Notes under the pieces: generated by a model
The model's input: only the letters and a program-made list of their open reading frames with translations
Told to the model about the DNA's origin: nothing
The model's database searches: none
Source: S009-33 sp041694255
GTDB lineage: Bacteria > Patescibacteriota > Gracilibacteria > Absconditabacterales > Absconditicoccaceae
Length of the DNA: 64,000 bases
NCBI GenBank assembly: GCA_041694255.1
Contig: JASMTN010000017.1
Span: 1 to 64,000, forward strand
Reading direction: 5' to 3'
Shown: positions 21,067-32,224 of the stretch, piece after piece
How positions within the stretch are numbered: position 1 is the first letter of the stretch
Layout of the letters: every line of letters starts with the position of its first letter
Translations under genes and position numbers: made by a program

Positions 21067-21966
21067 TTACATTATTCATTTTAACATATTTTTTATCTTT
21101 TCTCTTTCTTGTTCTTCTTCTTTTATTTTTTCTCTTCTAGCTTTTTCTAGTTCTTCCAATTCTTTTATCGTCTTTTCATACAATTCTTTACTTATACTTC
21201 AAGATGGTATCTTTGTTTCTACTCATCTTGGATATTCTATTATTCATCATTTTAAGTATGTATCTAGTTCTTGTTTTGTTACCTCATCGTGTAAGTAATT
21301 ATATCTTTCATCTCATACTTGTTCTAGTAAGTTTTCTTTTGCTCTTTTTAATTCTTTTTCATACTTTTCTTCTGGTATCAAGTCCTTATATCTTATTATA
21401 TCTCTTATCTTTGCTATTCATCTTTTATTATAAAAGTTTATATCTTTATATTCTAAATCTGTTGCTAACTCTAATGATAATTTCTTTGATAAAAAATCTA
21501 TCTTATCCCGTGCTTTTGCAAATTCTTCACTAAAGATATCTATCTTTCTTCATTTTTCTCATTCTAGTTTTGTTGTTAGGTTTCAGTCTTTATCTTCTTT
21601 TCTTTTCATATTATGTTTATATATACTCAATTCTCATTCTTCATATTCTAACTTATATCAAGCTATCATTGCTGGATATTTATATCGTCTTTTTAGTATA
21701 TCTTCTGACATTCATTCTCTTATGTCTATATGACTTTGATATTCTAAATCTCAACTTACTATTCTTATTGGATGTTCTGTTCATTCTTCATAAAATAAAT
21801 ACCTGTTATCTCATATCTTTTCTAATCATATATTATTAAAATTATATCATCACTCTTCGAACCATTTTTTAACTCAATTATTAGTTTTTAGCTTTTCTAA
21901 TATTTCATCTTTCTTATCATTTTTTTCTAGTTCATTATTTTCTTTATTTTTTATAGTTTCATTCAT
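21067..21966 (-). CDS. Unknown 299-aa protein of the tRNA-flanked element
   Basis: 299 aa, not recognised. Soluble and highly charged, no membrane segment. N-terminal third has VKKWFEEGGYNFNNIGL and HPIRIVSGDLEYQSHIDI; the middle has KYPAMIAGYKLEYEEGELSI; the C-terminus is a long Lys/Glu helix (KELYEKTIKELEELEKARRE) that likely forms a coiled coil. TGA is used for most glycines. Leucines are mostly TTA/CTA and the gene uses CGA, CGG and ACG, which are rare around it. 27 bp downstream of the 890-aa gene, so probably one operon. Confidence 0.75.
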
Positions 21967-21993
21967 TTTAATTAATTTAGCTTTTAAAATATA

Positions 21994-24666
21994 CTATTCT
22001 AATCTAATTCATTCTCTATCTTCATATTCTGAATCCTTTTTTCAAGTTATTCTTTCTCTTAACTTCTCAACAACAACTTCTCTAAAGTACTCACTTCATA
22101 ATCAATCCTTATCATTTATTTGTTTTGTATCTATCATATCTATAAATACTATCTCAAACATCTTTTTATTTTTTTCTTTCTCTATTTCTAGTTGTTTTAA
22201 TAATATTTCATATCATTCTGTATCTTCTGGTATTTTATTTATCAATTTCTCATTAAATATCTTTTCTATCAATTCTTTTCATTTATCTCTAAACTCTCAT
22301 TCACTTATTTCTCAGGATTCTGATTTTTTTACTAATTCTTCAAATTCATTATTTAATTTAAAGTTTTTATCTGTTTTTCATTCAAATCAACTCATCACAT
22401 TTTCCAAGTTTAGTCCATATGCAAATACTGATGATGGAACTATTACTCTATATGATAGATTGTTTAATGCTGCAAATGGGTCTAGTGCTTTCTTATGTAC
22501 TCAAGCATTAGAAGATGTTTCTTTTTGATTATTATTTATTGTTTTTCATCTTTCAGTTCTTCATCATTTTAAAGCCAATACAAGCAACATATTTAACATT
22601 ATCTGCACTTCATTAAATGGCATTTTTTCAAAATCTCATTTAATAAAGTTATCTACAGCTCTACTACTTACATCAAATGTTGTTATTACACTCATATCTA
22701 TCATTGCTTTTTTTAATCATCATTTTCATATCTTACTAGCTGCTCACAAATAACCAAATGCAAATAAGAAGCTTAGAAACTCTTGTGAACTATATCATTC
22801 AACACTTTCTCAAAAGCTTTCTTTTAAGTTTTCCATTATTCAGTGTGTTTCCATATTTTCTATAAATTCTCTACTAAATGAGAATCATCCATAAAATGGA
22901 ATAGAACTTAATCAGTAAGTAGTTCATCTATATACCATACCTCACCATCATTTACTTGATTTTAATCAAGCTCATACTAACATAGAATTAGCAAACATCT
23001 TTTCAGTATTATTTGCTAATCAACTAACTCTACCTAACTTATCCATTCTTGCAAGTTTTGAACTTGTATTTAATCATACTATCATTCATCTGCTAACAGC
23101 AGATGCAGTTAATGTTGATAGTCATATTCAAGGGATAAATGATATTCAAGCTATACTAAGTGTTTTTATTATTTCTAACATTTGTTCTTCAGTCTCTATT
23201 GATACATTTGTTAATCATATTCAATTAATTTCTCCATATATTTTTAATAGTTCATTTTCTCAATTATAATCTCAAGTAATATAATTTGCATTTTTATCTA
23301 TTATATTTTTTAATATATTATGAGACATTCATTTATAAAGTAAAATATTTTCTATATTTTTCTTTATAAAATCTTTATCTTTTTTAGTTAATTCATCTTC
23401 TTTACTATTTTCCATAATTTTATCATACATTTCATCTTTTTGTTTATACTTTTCTTCTATACCTTTAAAAAAATCTAATGCTTTTTTATTATCATATTTT
23501 CAAGTTTCATCATTAAAAACACCTAATTTTAATAGTTTAATTAGTACTGGATTTGCTCATTCAGGTATTCAATTACAAAATTCTCATTCTCTTATATCAA
23601 CTCATCTTTCTCTTTTTTGTGCAATCATACTTCTTCATCATATCATTTTTTTATTATCATCAAATACTTGTACATATTTTCTAAACTCTAATATTAAATT
23701 TGATAATCATTTTGATTCCACATAATCAAAAAACTCTATATAGTCATTTTGATTAAGCAAGTATTCATAATCTAATCAAGCTTTTTCTATATCTTCTTTA
23801 AATAAATCAGGAGTTTCTATTAGTTCATAATCTATAAATTCTCTAGTTTTTTTAGGATTTACTTTATTTGAAAATTCAATTGCTTTTGTTATCTTTTCTT
23901 TATATGGTAAATCTCAACTAAGTATATTTTCTATATCAGTTCTATCTTCCTTATTTTTATCTATTACATTTGCTCCATAATATGTAAGTTCTCATTTATT
24001 TTTCTTCAACACTTTTCATAAAATCACTTCTTTTAACTTATTTGTATTATTTTTTAACTCTTTTATATCATTATCATTTACATCAAGCACATCCTTATTT
24101 AAAGATTTTCAAATATCTTCTTTTAATTTAAGTATATTTTCTGAATTTAATTCCAAGTGAAAATAATCATCATTAGAAGTTAGTATTGATTCAGATATTA
24201 TATTTAATATATAATTTTCCTTTTTAAGTGAAGATAATTCCTTGATTTCTTTAAATTTTTCAATTAATTCTTTTTTAATATCTTTATCAAAGATGATTTC
24301 TTCTCTATTTTCTTCTTGTTCTTTATTATTTTCTAATTTTTTTTCATTAGCTTCTAATTCTTCTAATCCTTTATTTGCATATTCTTCTGCTTTTTTAAAT
24401 TCTATCATACATTTTTCTGGCTCTTTATATCATTTTTCTATTATCTCATCCCATTCTTTTATCTTCAGATAGTCTTTTTCTAGCTTACAAACCTTTGTTT
24501 CTTGTTTATATAAAAAAATTAGCTTTTGTTCTATATGAGGTTTTCTTTCTTCCTCATATTCTTTTAAAGCTTTTTCTCTTTTTTCTTTATTCTCTATTTG
24601 TTTTTGTTTAAGCTCTTTTTCTGAAAGCTCTGGTGTATCTTTTGTTTTTATTTCTAAACTAGACAT
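21994..24666 (-). CDS. Unknown 890-aa protein of the tRNA-flanked element
   Basis: 890 aa, not recognised. Residues 1-170 are almost all Lys/Glu/Gln helix (coiled coil). Residues 170-500 are mixed and acidic. Around 500-700 is a Gly/Ser-rich hydrophobic region (IAGISFIPGIGLSTLTASAV, GWWGMVYRGTTYGLSSIPFY, FLSFLFAFGYLGAASKIGKG, IMLNMLLVLALKGG) that could insert into or associate with a membrane. The last 150 residues are charged helices. No nuclease, ATPase or transposase motif is visible. The frame is open over 891 codons with TGA as Gly, so it is under coding constraint. Confidence 0.78.
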
Positions 24667-24722
24667 AATTATGTTTTCATAGTTTAAACTATACTTATTC
24701 TACTTTTATTCTTTTTTTTGTC

Positions 24723-24755
24723 AAAAAAAACTCCTACCTATTCAAAGCAGGAGTT
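24723..24755 (-). terminator. Terminator of tRNA-Arg(CCG)
   Basis: Stem AACTCCT/AGGAGTT followed on the minus strand by eight T. It lies on the element side of the 26-bp repeat, so an insertion would have supplied the tRNA with a new terminator. Confidence 0.8.
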
Positions 24756-24769
24756 AATTATTTTAAGTT

Positions 24770-24795
24770 TTTATATTATTCATAAACATACAAGG
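24770..24795. repeat. 26-bp direct repeat, attL-like copy at the tRNA 3' end
   Basis: Exact copy of 20717-20742, 4053 bp away. Bases 24791-24795 belong to the 3' end of tRNA-Arg(CCG), the usual target position of site-specific integrases. Confidence 0.85.
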
Positions 24796-24865
24796 GAGTC
24801 AGGACTCGAACCTGAAATCTTTGGCTTCGGAAACCAACGTTTTAGCCAGTTGAAACTACTCCCTT
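24791..24865 (-). tRNA. tRNA-Arg(CCG)
   Basis: 75 nt. Acceptor AAGGGAG/CTCCCTT, D-stem GTTT/AAAC, anticodon arm TTGGT-TTCCGAA-GCCAA giving anticodon CCG, T-arm TCAGG/CCTGA. CCA not encoded. It reads CGG, a codon almost absent from the housekeeping genes here, but used several times at the 3' end of the pilin-adhesin gene at 48.6 kb. Confidence 0.93.
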
Positions 24866-24908
24866 TAAAAAGAGTCTTAGAATATAAAACTAAGACTTCA
24901 TTTTTAAT

Positions 24909-26081
24909 TTATTTATCATCAGATTTTTTGTCTGATTTTTTCTTTATAGTAACCTTTGTAGGCTCTGTATCATCATCTTTTCTTGATACTTTTTTAGAAG
25001 GCTTTTTAATTTTACTATCAAGTTTTAATGTAGCACCTGCTTTTCTTTTCTTTTGATCTAATAATATAAGCTTTGCTTTAACCTTTTGACCAAGTTTAAG
25101 AACTTCAGCTGGATTACTTATAGGTTCATCTGACATTTCAGAAAGATGGATAAGAACATTTATATCTTCATAAAGCCTCATAAATGCACCATATGGAACA
25201 AATCTTATAATCTCACCTTCAATCATGTCTCAAATATTAAACTCTTTTGGTATAATTTTCCAAGGATCTTCTCTAAGTTGTTTCATACTAAATGAAATTT
25301 TAGTATCATCATAACCTATCACTTTAACCTTTACTTTATCTCAAACTTTACCAAAATGATTTATATCATGAACATGTCAATAAGTTATTTCACTAACATG
25401 AACCAACCCTTCTAAACCTCAACCTATAGTTACAAATAAACCATAAGATGAAACTCAAGAAATATTACCTTCATATTCATTTCATACTGTAAGCTCATTA
25501 AGAATTTTATCTCTTTCTTCCTTAAGTGCTTCTCTTTCAGAGAAAATTAATCTCTTATTCTCTTCATCAACATTAATAATTCTTACTTTAAATTCTTTAC
25601 CAACAAGATCTAATAATGCATCAAATATCTTTTCTTGATTACCATCCTCAATTCTTGGGTAGTGAACTGGAGCAAGTTGAGATAATGGTAAGAATCATTT
25701 AATACCATATATATCTACAAGTAAACCTCATAGATTTGCCTCTGTAGGAACAACAGTAATAACTTCATCTGTTTTTGTCTTTGCAACATAATCATCCCAG
25801 GCTGTATATTGTAATAATTTTGTTACAGAAACAATATAATGACCTTCCTTATCTGTCAATAAATCAGGATCTAAAAGCTCAACTTCTAAATTAGCACCTA
25901 TTGAAACATCAGTACCATTTCTTTCTAACTCTTTTTGTTCTTTAGAAAGAATTATACCTAAATATGCACCTTCTTCACAAGATACAATAACACCTTTATT
26001 AAGATGTTTAATAACTTTACAAGATACCTTTTGTCCTTTTTTAATAACAGGTACTTGTAAGTCTTCCAACTTTAAAGTCAT
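24909..26081 (-). CDS. rpsA: 30S ribosomal protein S1 (four-repeat form)
   Basis: 390 aa with four S1 RNA-binding repeats: GQKVSCKVIKHLNKGVIVSC (residue 15 on), a divergent second repeat, EYEGNISGVSSYGLFVTIGG and GDMIEGEIIRFVPYGAFMRL. A Lys/Asp-rich tail follows. Shorter than the six-repeat E. coli protein but usual for CPR and Gram-positive forms. Binds mRNA leaders on the ribosome, which may matter because start sites here lack Shine-Dalgarno sequences. Glycines are mostly GGT, as expected for high expression. Confidence 0.92.
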
Positions 26082-26170
26082 AATTAAATAAAAATTAAGA
26101 AATAAATAATAAATGTTCGCAATTATTAGTTTCAAACCAATAATTCGTAATAAATTTTAAAGCATGAAAA

Positions 26171-26431
26171 CTAACCTTTTAATTTTAGTTTTTTAACAAT
26201 ATTCTTGTAAGAGTCAAAGTCATTTTCTTTTAAATAAGAAACTAATTTTTTTCTCTTAGCAACTTTTTTTAACAAAGATCTTTTAGGGTCTATATCTTTA
26301 TGATTTTCACCTAAATGTTCTTTAAGTCTATCAATCTCCCAAGTTAAAGTAGCAATTTGTACTTCAACAGATCAATTGTCTTTTTCATGCTTTTTTAATG
26401 GAGCTACAAACTCTTCCACTGTCTTTTGCAT
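26171..26431 (-). CDS. rpsO: 30S ribosomal protein S15
   Basis: 86 aa. GSVEVQIATLTWEIDRLKEH then KRSLLKKVAKRKKLVSYLKE is the classic S15 pattern (16S rRNA helix 22/three-way-junction binder). One TGA glycine at the GS motif. Preceded by tRNA-Arg(CCT) by 33 bp and followed by rpsA after 89 bp on the same strand. Confidence 0.96.
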
Positions 26432-26464
26432 AAATTAAGTATTAAGTATGTAAAACTTTTCACA

Positions 26465-26536
26465 TACCTCCAGTAGGGATCGAACCTACATCTACCCCTT
26501 AGGAGGGGGTTATTCTATCCATTGAACTATGGAGGC
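26465..26536 (-). tRNA. tRNA-Arg(CCT)
   Basis: 72 nt. Acceptor GCCTCCA/TGGAGGT, anticodon stem ACCCC/GGGGT with loop CTCCTAA, so anticodon CCT reading AGG. T-arm GTAGGTTCGATCCCTAC. CCA not encoded. Confidence 0.94.
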
Positions 26537-26556
26537 AAAACAAAGTCTATCACATA

Positions 26557-26584
26557 TGTATAAAGATTTATATTTAAAAATCAA
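26557..26584 (-). promoter_or_regulatory. Promoter of tRNA-Arg(CCT)/rpsO
   Basis: On the minus strand TTGATT, 16-bp spacer, TATACA, about 20 bp before the tRNA 5' end. Confidence 0.6.
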
Positions 26585-26770
26585 TTATATTTTTATCCAA
26601 TTTTATTAAAAATAATATATTATTATTCCAGTTGTTTAGTAAACACTAAAATTAGTAAATTATAATAAAATTATCAAATGTTATTTAGTTGATAGTTGGA
26701 ATTTATAAATTATAAATTAATTGGTGTTTTGTTTATTTAGAATATTAAAAATGCATAAATCATAAAATCA

Positions 26771-28381
26771 TTAGTTAGATCTATTTGAAAAATCATCATT
26801 TTCTTTATTATCATCACTTTCTTTATTTTCATCTTCTTCATCTATTGTTCCTCTAACAGAGGAGGATAGTGAGGAAGTTTGTTTTTGAGATATATTAGAA
26901 GGTAATTGCTGTACTTGTTGTCAAGTTTGCTCTAAAGATGCAACAGAATGTCATAAAGGAAGTATAGGTGCAGTTTTCAATCAACTTTTAGCAAAATTTT
27001 CAATAGGATCAGATATCTTTTGTGTAATGCTATTTGATTTAAATGCTATAAAAACTAATGCCCATAAAACAAAAGCTGATAAAAAATTAGATATGATCCA
27101 TGGTATATAAGAAAGTAAATTTTTATAATCAAAAGAGCTTTCATTTGTTCAGTCTCATTTACTATACTCAGACTGTATAGTAAACAATTCATTTTCTCAA
27201 ATATTAACAGTTTGACGTTCTATATCATTATTTTCATCTATTGTTTTTTCTCAGCCATCATATATTCAAAACACCTCAAAACTATTTTTTTGCTCGTTAT
27301 TTGGAATCATAGAATGTATAGACTGTATTAAAACAAATCATATAGATAACATAAAAACAACATATGCAGGCTGAAAAATTAATGTTATTATATCCTTAAA
27401 TTTACTTTTTATCTGAGAATCAAATATTCAAAGAATATATGCTCATAGTATAAATGGAGACAATGGTATAATAACCCACAAAACAACTACTCTAACTACA
27501 AGCATCAATGATAACAATATAAAAGGAACTATAAGAACAATAATAAGTAAAAGCTTCACAGATGTTAATAAAAAATTATTGATATTGTTATTTGTATTAT
27601 CAACTAAAAAAGAACCATTCATATATCTAAACAAACTTACAAGCATTCATGTACTGTCTTTAGATATTGTTTCTGAACTTATTCATCATATATTATTAGT
27701 TAATTCATTATTTTCACCATTTTCATCATACACAATAAAATTACCATCTTTAAAAGAAAAACAAGGAGTATTTTTATTAACTCAAGATTTATCTTTTATG
27801 CATGATCAATATTTTATTCAAGATGAATCTTTAATAGATATAAAACTACCCTGACTATCAGTATTTATAACTATAGGAACCATGATATTACTATCTACTT
27901 CACTAGTATTGTATTGATTAAAAGTACTTCCTATAGATCAAGCAGCTAATGTAAGTATAGTGGATATGTCTATTAAAATAGCTATCAAAAACCAACTTAT
28001 ATTAATAAATATAGCAGATAAAGCAACTTTAGGTAAGTTTTTTTTCCAAGATAAGTTTGAATCAGGCTTAAAAAAGTAAATAAATAAACTTGATATAAAA
28101 ATAAATCATATTAAATAATTTGCAAAAATTCTAACAACTTGCCACAATTCCCAAAGAACAATATCTATACCAAAAGCAGAACCATATATAAGATCATTAG
28201 ATAAAAATTTTCAAGCTATTACCAAAAATGGCCAAAGTAAAAAATACCCAAATTCAACTATTTTTTGTAAAAAATCAAATCAATCAGAAAGTTCATTACT
28301 TCAAATACTAACAACTCAAAACGAAAAAGAAGTTAATATAATAAATAAAATAAATGTTATTAATGATTTGATAATCTTCAT
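26771..28381 (-). CDS. VirB6/TrbL-like polytopic membrane protein
   Basis: 536 aa with about eight membrane segments: two at the N-terminus (SLITFILFIILTSFSFWVVS region), a block at residues 45-140, a pair near 255-310 with VVVLWVIIPLSPFILGAYIL, and others to residue 460. A long hydrophilic loop between about residues 150 and 235 carries Cys and Gly; the C-terminus is an acidic tail. Layout matches VirB6/TrbL channel proteins of type IV secretion as annotated in CPR bacteria. It is followed upstream by an M23/SLH protein (16-bp gap), suggesting a joint envelope machine. Confidence 0.6.
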
Positions 28382-28397
28382 ATTGTGATATATCTAA

Positions 28398-30737
28398 TTA
28401 AAATTCAAGTATATTTTTAAGTTCTTTTTCTAAATTTTCCTTTTCAGTCATTGAAGAAATATAGGAATCATCTTCTTTTGTATAATTTATAAATCTTTGC
28501 AATGTTTCAAATGCAATTACTCTAGATATTTTTTTTCATGAATTAAATTGTTCAAATTGTTCAAAAGGATATAGTCAATACTTTTTACTTGTATCAGCTA
28601 TTTTTTTAAGCTGTGTATTTGATTGCAAATCATTCCAAGTATTCAAAGTATCATTTTGTGCTTTTATATCAAATATTCTTGTAAATATAGTAAGTAATTC
28701 TCATTTACTAACATATGTATTTGCAAGAGAATTGTTGTTTTCTCATTTTATAATATTTTTTTTCCAAGATATATAAACATAAGGATCTGAATATGCACTA
28801 CCATCTATATCATTAAAAAATTTACCATTATTATCAATATATTTATGCATTTGATTTTTTATATTATCATAATCTGAATTTAGAACACTTCTTCAAAGTA
28901 TAGTAAGTAACTCTCTTCTTGTTAATTTTCTATTAGGATAAAGTTTTCAATTATCTCAATTAACAATTCAATTTTTGATAAGTTCATACATACTATTTGA
29001 ATAATTATTATTATAAGAATAGTCCTTTGATATATCAACAGATATATTGTTTTTTGAATAGAATTTATCAGATTCAATTATAAGTTTTCATTTTCATAAT
29101 ATATTTCATTTTATATAACCAATATATTTTTTATCATTTATAAGTATATTTTTAACAAATTCTTTTTTATTGTTTTTTTCAAAATAGATTTTAAAGTTTC
29201 ATTTTAAATTAGAGTCTATAGTTTGTCAAAATTTATTTGTAGGGTATATAGTTATCTTGCTTTCTTCTATAAGATTCAAATCATTAACATCTATTTTTAT
29301 TCAGTAAATAGACTCAGTTTCTTTTTTATATATTCTTACATTATAAGTTTTAGATTGTTTACCATCACTAAAAGTAAGTTTAGTTTCTCAAATATGTTTT
29401 GCAATAAACTGTATTTTATAATTTTTATTATTAGGATTTTCGATTTTATCTTTATTAAATTTAAGATTTTCATTTGAAGGTATTATACTAATAACTCCAT
29501 CTCATGTAGAAACACTTAAATTTACATCAAAAGAATGTCAAAGCTGTATCTTATCACTCATAAGATTTAAATCTATGTTCTTAATATATGCTTTTTGTTC
29601 AGGTGCTGATGAGTGTTGGCTTTTTGTTGAATTATCTTCTGTTTCTTTTTCAAGCTCTTTAGAAATTGCTGTCACTAAATCAACATCATTTTCATTTGTT
29701 TCTTTAATATTTTTATTTATCTCATCTTCTTCATTAGAAGGTGATGCTATTCATTTATCAGATATATTATTTTCATTAGACAAAGTTTCGTCTTTATTGG
29801 AATCTTTATCATCATATACCAAATCATCTCAAACTGATGTATAGTTATTTTCTATTAAATTTATAGGATCTACTGTATAAGCTTTAACACCATCAAGATT
29901 ATGATACCATCACATCATAACCTTATCATTTACTATATCCTGAAGTGTAAAAACTTTATTTATTTGAAAATGAAGATGAGAACCATAAGAATTTCAACTA
30001 TTTCATATAGTTCATACCCTATCACCCTTTTGTATAAAATCTCAAACCTTTATGTTATTTTCTAAACTATACATATGTCAATAAAATGAAAGAAAATAAT
30101 CTCATTGTATCTTATGTAAAATAGCTATATAATTACCAAATCAGGTATTTGATTTTTCTTTTTTAATAACAAGACCATTAGCAATTGAATATGAAGGAGT
30201 TCAAACATTAGCAATAATATCTATTCAAGCATGTGTTCATGTATTTTTTTTCCATATATTAGCAGATGAATAATCAGCTGTCCATGTTGCTCTTAAAATT
30301 CTTCTTTTAAAAGTAAATTCATTTAATTCACTAGGATCTGAAAATACATTCCAAGCATTAGAAAGTGTAATATTTTTATATTTATTCATATAAGAATTCA
30401 TTTTTACAGGAAAAGTTGTTCTCATGCTATCTGGTATTTGATGCCATTGCTTATCTCTTATACTAGAATAAGTCATGTTTGAATTTTTAATTCACATGTA
30501 ACTAAGATCTGCTATCTCCTTAACAGGCCAAGTTGTTCAATTAAAACTAAGTTGTTCTGCTTTTTCAAAAAGTTCTTTATTATTTATTTTTCAAAGTATA
30601 TTTGTACTAAGATAATTAAATCAAATAATATTTACAAAAAAAATTGAAAAAATAGACAGAAAACTTGCTATAAGTGTCTTATTTAGTATGTTTTTTACAT
30701 GATTTCTTCTTATACTATAATGCTTAATTTTTTTCAT
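28398..30737 (-). CDS. Membrane-anchored M23 peptidase with SLH-like repeats
   Basis: 779 aa. N-terminal membrane anchor (about residues 22-45). Residues 165-265 form a LytM/M23 domain with the zinc ligands in HAGIDIIANVG, the FYGHMYSLEN His and GSHLHFQINK, so the site looks active. Then an acidic Ser/Glu linker, two Ig-like segments (DKIQLGHSFDVNLSVSTGDG) and three SLH-type modules near the end (LYPNRKLTRRELLTILGRSV, VSKGELLTIFTRIF). It could trim peptidoglycan during secretion-channel assembly or host contact, and bind cell-wall polymer by SLH. Adjacent to the VirB6-like gene. Confidence 0.85.
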
Positions 30738-30837
30738 TTTTATTTTTATTTTTATTTAAAAGCTTTAGTATATTATATACATATATATTTTTTTGTCAAA
30801 TTAAGTATATAATTTATTTAAAACTTTAAAATATATT

Positions 30838-31584
30838 TTACATGATAGATTTTTTTCCTATAATCATAGTATTACGAGCTTGTTTCCGTGATATAGTTTT
30901 TTCTCAAGTTCTTGATATATAACAAAGTTCTTGAACTATGAAAGATGAAAGTTTAAGTAACTTTTTAAGTTCAAATAAGAAAAAAATATGATAGTATCTA
31001 TAATAAGTATTTGAATTTTCTTTCCAAGGTATAAAAATATCATTTATAGGTTTTGTAAATAAACTAAGTATTCAGATTATAAAAGCTTTAAAAATTTGCA
31101 TAGTATATTTTTTAAAAAACCAATGAGAAAAAGACCAGTTAAACATCATAACTTTACCATCATATTGAAGTATTCTATATATATTTTTCATAATCAAAAG
31201 TCTTTCTTTATACAAAGGGATATGTTGAAAACTTGCAATTGCAATAACAAAATCAAAGGATTGTTGTTCTTGTTTTTCTAAAAAATCCAGCATATCATCA
31301 ACCTCAAAATCTCATCAAGTTTTTCTAGCAATATCTATAAGGTTTTCAGATATATCCATACCTATATATTCTATTGTTTCTTTAGGAAAATGTTCTAGTA
31401 AGTAAGAATATAATCTTCAAGAACCACAACCTAATTCAAGAATTTTAATCTTTCATTTGTTTTTTATAATTTTTGAAACTTCTTGTTTGATATATTCAAA
31501 TTCAGGCCAAAACTTCTTTCTTGTTTGAGCAAACTTGCTTGCACTTTTATTATAAAATTCTTTTACACTTTGTTTTTTTTTCAT
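30838..31584 (-). CDS. SAM-dependent methyltransferase, Trm9-like
   Basis: 248 aa. Motif I ILELGCGSGRLYSYL (residue 48 on), motif II IGMDISENLIDIA, motif IV VIAIASFQHIPLYKERL. The C-terminal SNTYYRYYHIFFLFELKKLL resembles the YYHLF-type tail of Trm9/ABH8 enzymes that methylate the wobble uridine side chain of tRNA. The exact target remains a guess. Its ATG overlaps the stop of the preceding HTH gene (TAATG), so the two are translationally coupled. Confidence 0.8.
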
Positions 31585-32159
31585 TAAGCAGAAGCTACTA
31601 AAATTAAAATTATTATAAAAACAACCACTACTCACATTAAAGCTATATTTCTTATCTTTTCTTTTTTTATTTTCTCATCAAGAATTCTATTTTCATATTT
31701 TAAATTTTCTTTTTCAAGAATCATTTCTTTTTTTTCTTGTTCATAATGAGGTAAAGCCATAGAATTTTTAAGTTTTCATTCCATATCTACAACTTTATGT
31801 TGAAGTGTAAGTATTATTTGGTTTTTTTCTTCAAGCTTTTTATCTTTTTCTCACAAAACTTCTAAAAACTTTCACATATTTTCATTTATTTCCTTTCAAA
31901 GCTTTTTTGTAATATCATCAGAATCTATTTTTTTTGTTATGGATTGTTGTTTAGAAGAGCTTTTTGTTTTTCATTCAAGAACAACATTTGAAACTTGTTT
32001 TGTTTTTTTTCAAATGCTTCTAACCTCATCCTCTGATAACATAACTTTATTACCATCTTTTGAGTGAGTAAACTTTCATTTTCTTATCCAACGATCAAGT
32101 GTTCTAGTTGAAACTCAAAGAATATCTGCAGCCTCCTGTCTATTTAAATTATACTCCAT
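31584..32159 (-). CDS. Membrane-anchored HTH DNA-binding protein
   Basis: 191 aa. N-terminal MerR/excisionase-type helix-turn-helix (EYNLNRQEAADILGVSTRTL DRWIRKGKF region), a long Lys/Glu coiled coil (residues 85-165), and one C-terminal membrane helix (NIALMGVVVVFIIILILVAS). The order HTH, coiled coil, TM suggests a DNA-tethering or membrane-linked regulator. Translationally coupled to the methyltransferase. Function not recognised beyond that. Confidence 0.75.
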
Positions 32160-32224
32160 TTAAAAAGATTTAAAATAATAAACAATTATAAAATATATAA
32201 AATTATATAATATTCAAGAAGAAA

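Noticed and set aside
20717..24795. Conventional integrative element or prophage
   Set aside because: Repeats fit, but no integrase, replication or capsid gene is recognisable; kept only as integration-like.
24718..25056. 112-aa plus-strand frame across tRNA-Arg(CCG) and the rpsA end
   Set aside because: Shadow of a tRNA and of rpsA on the other strand.
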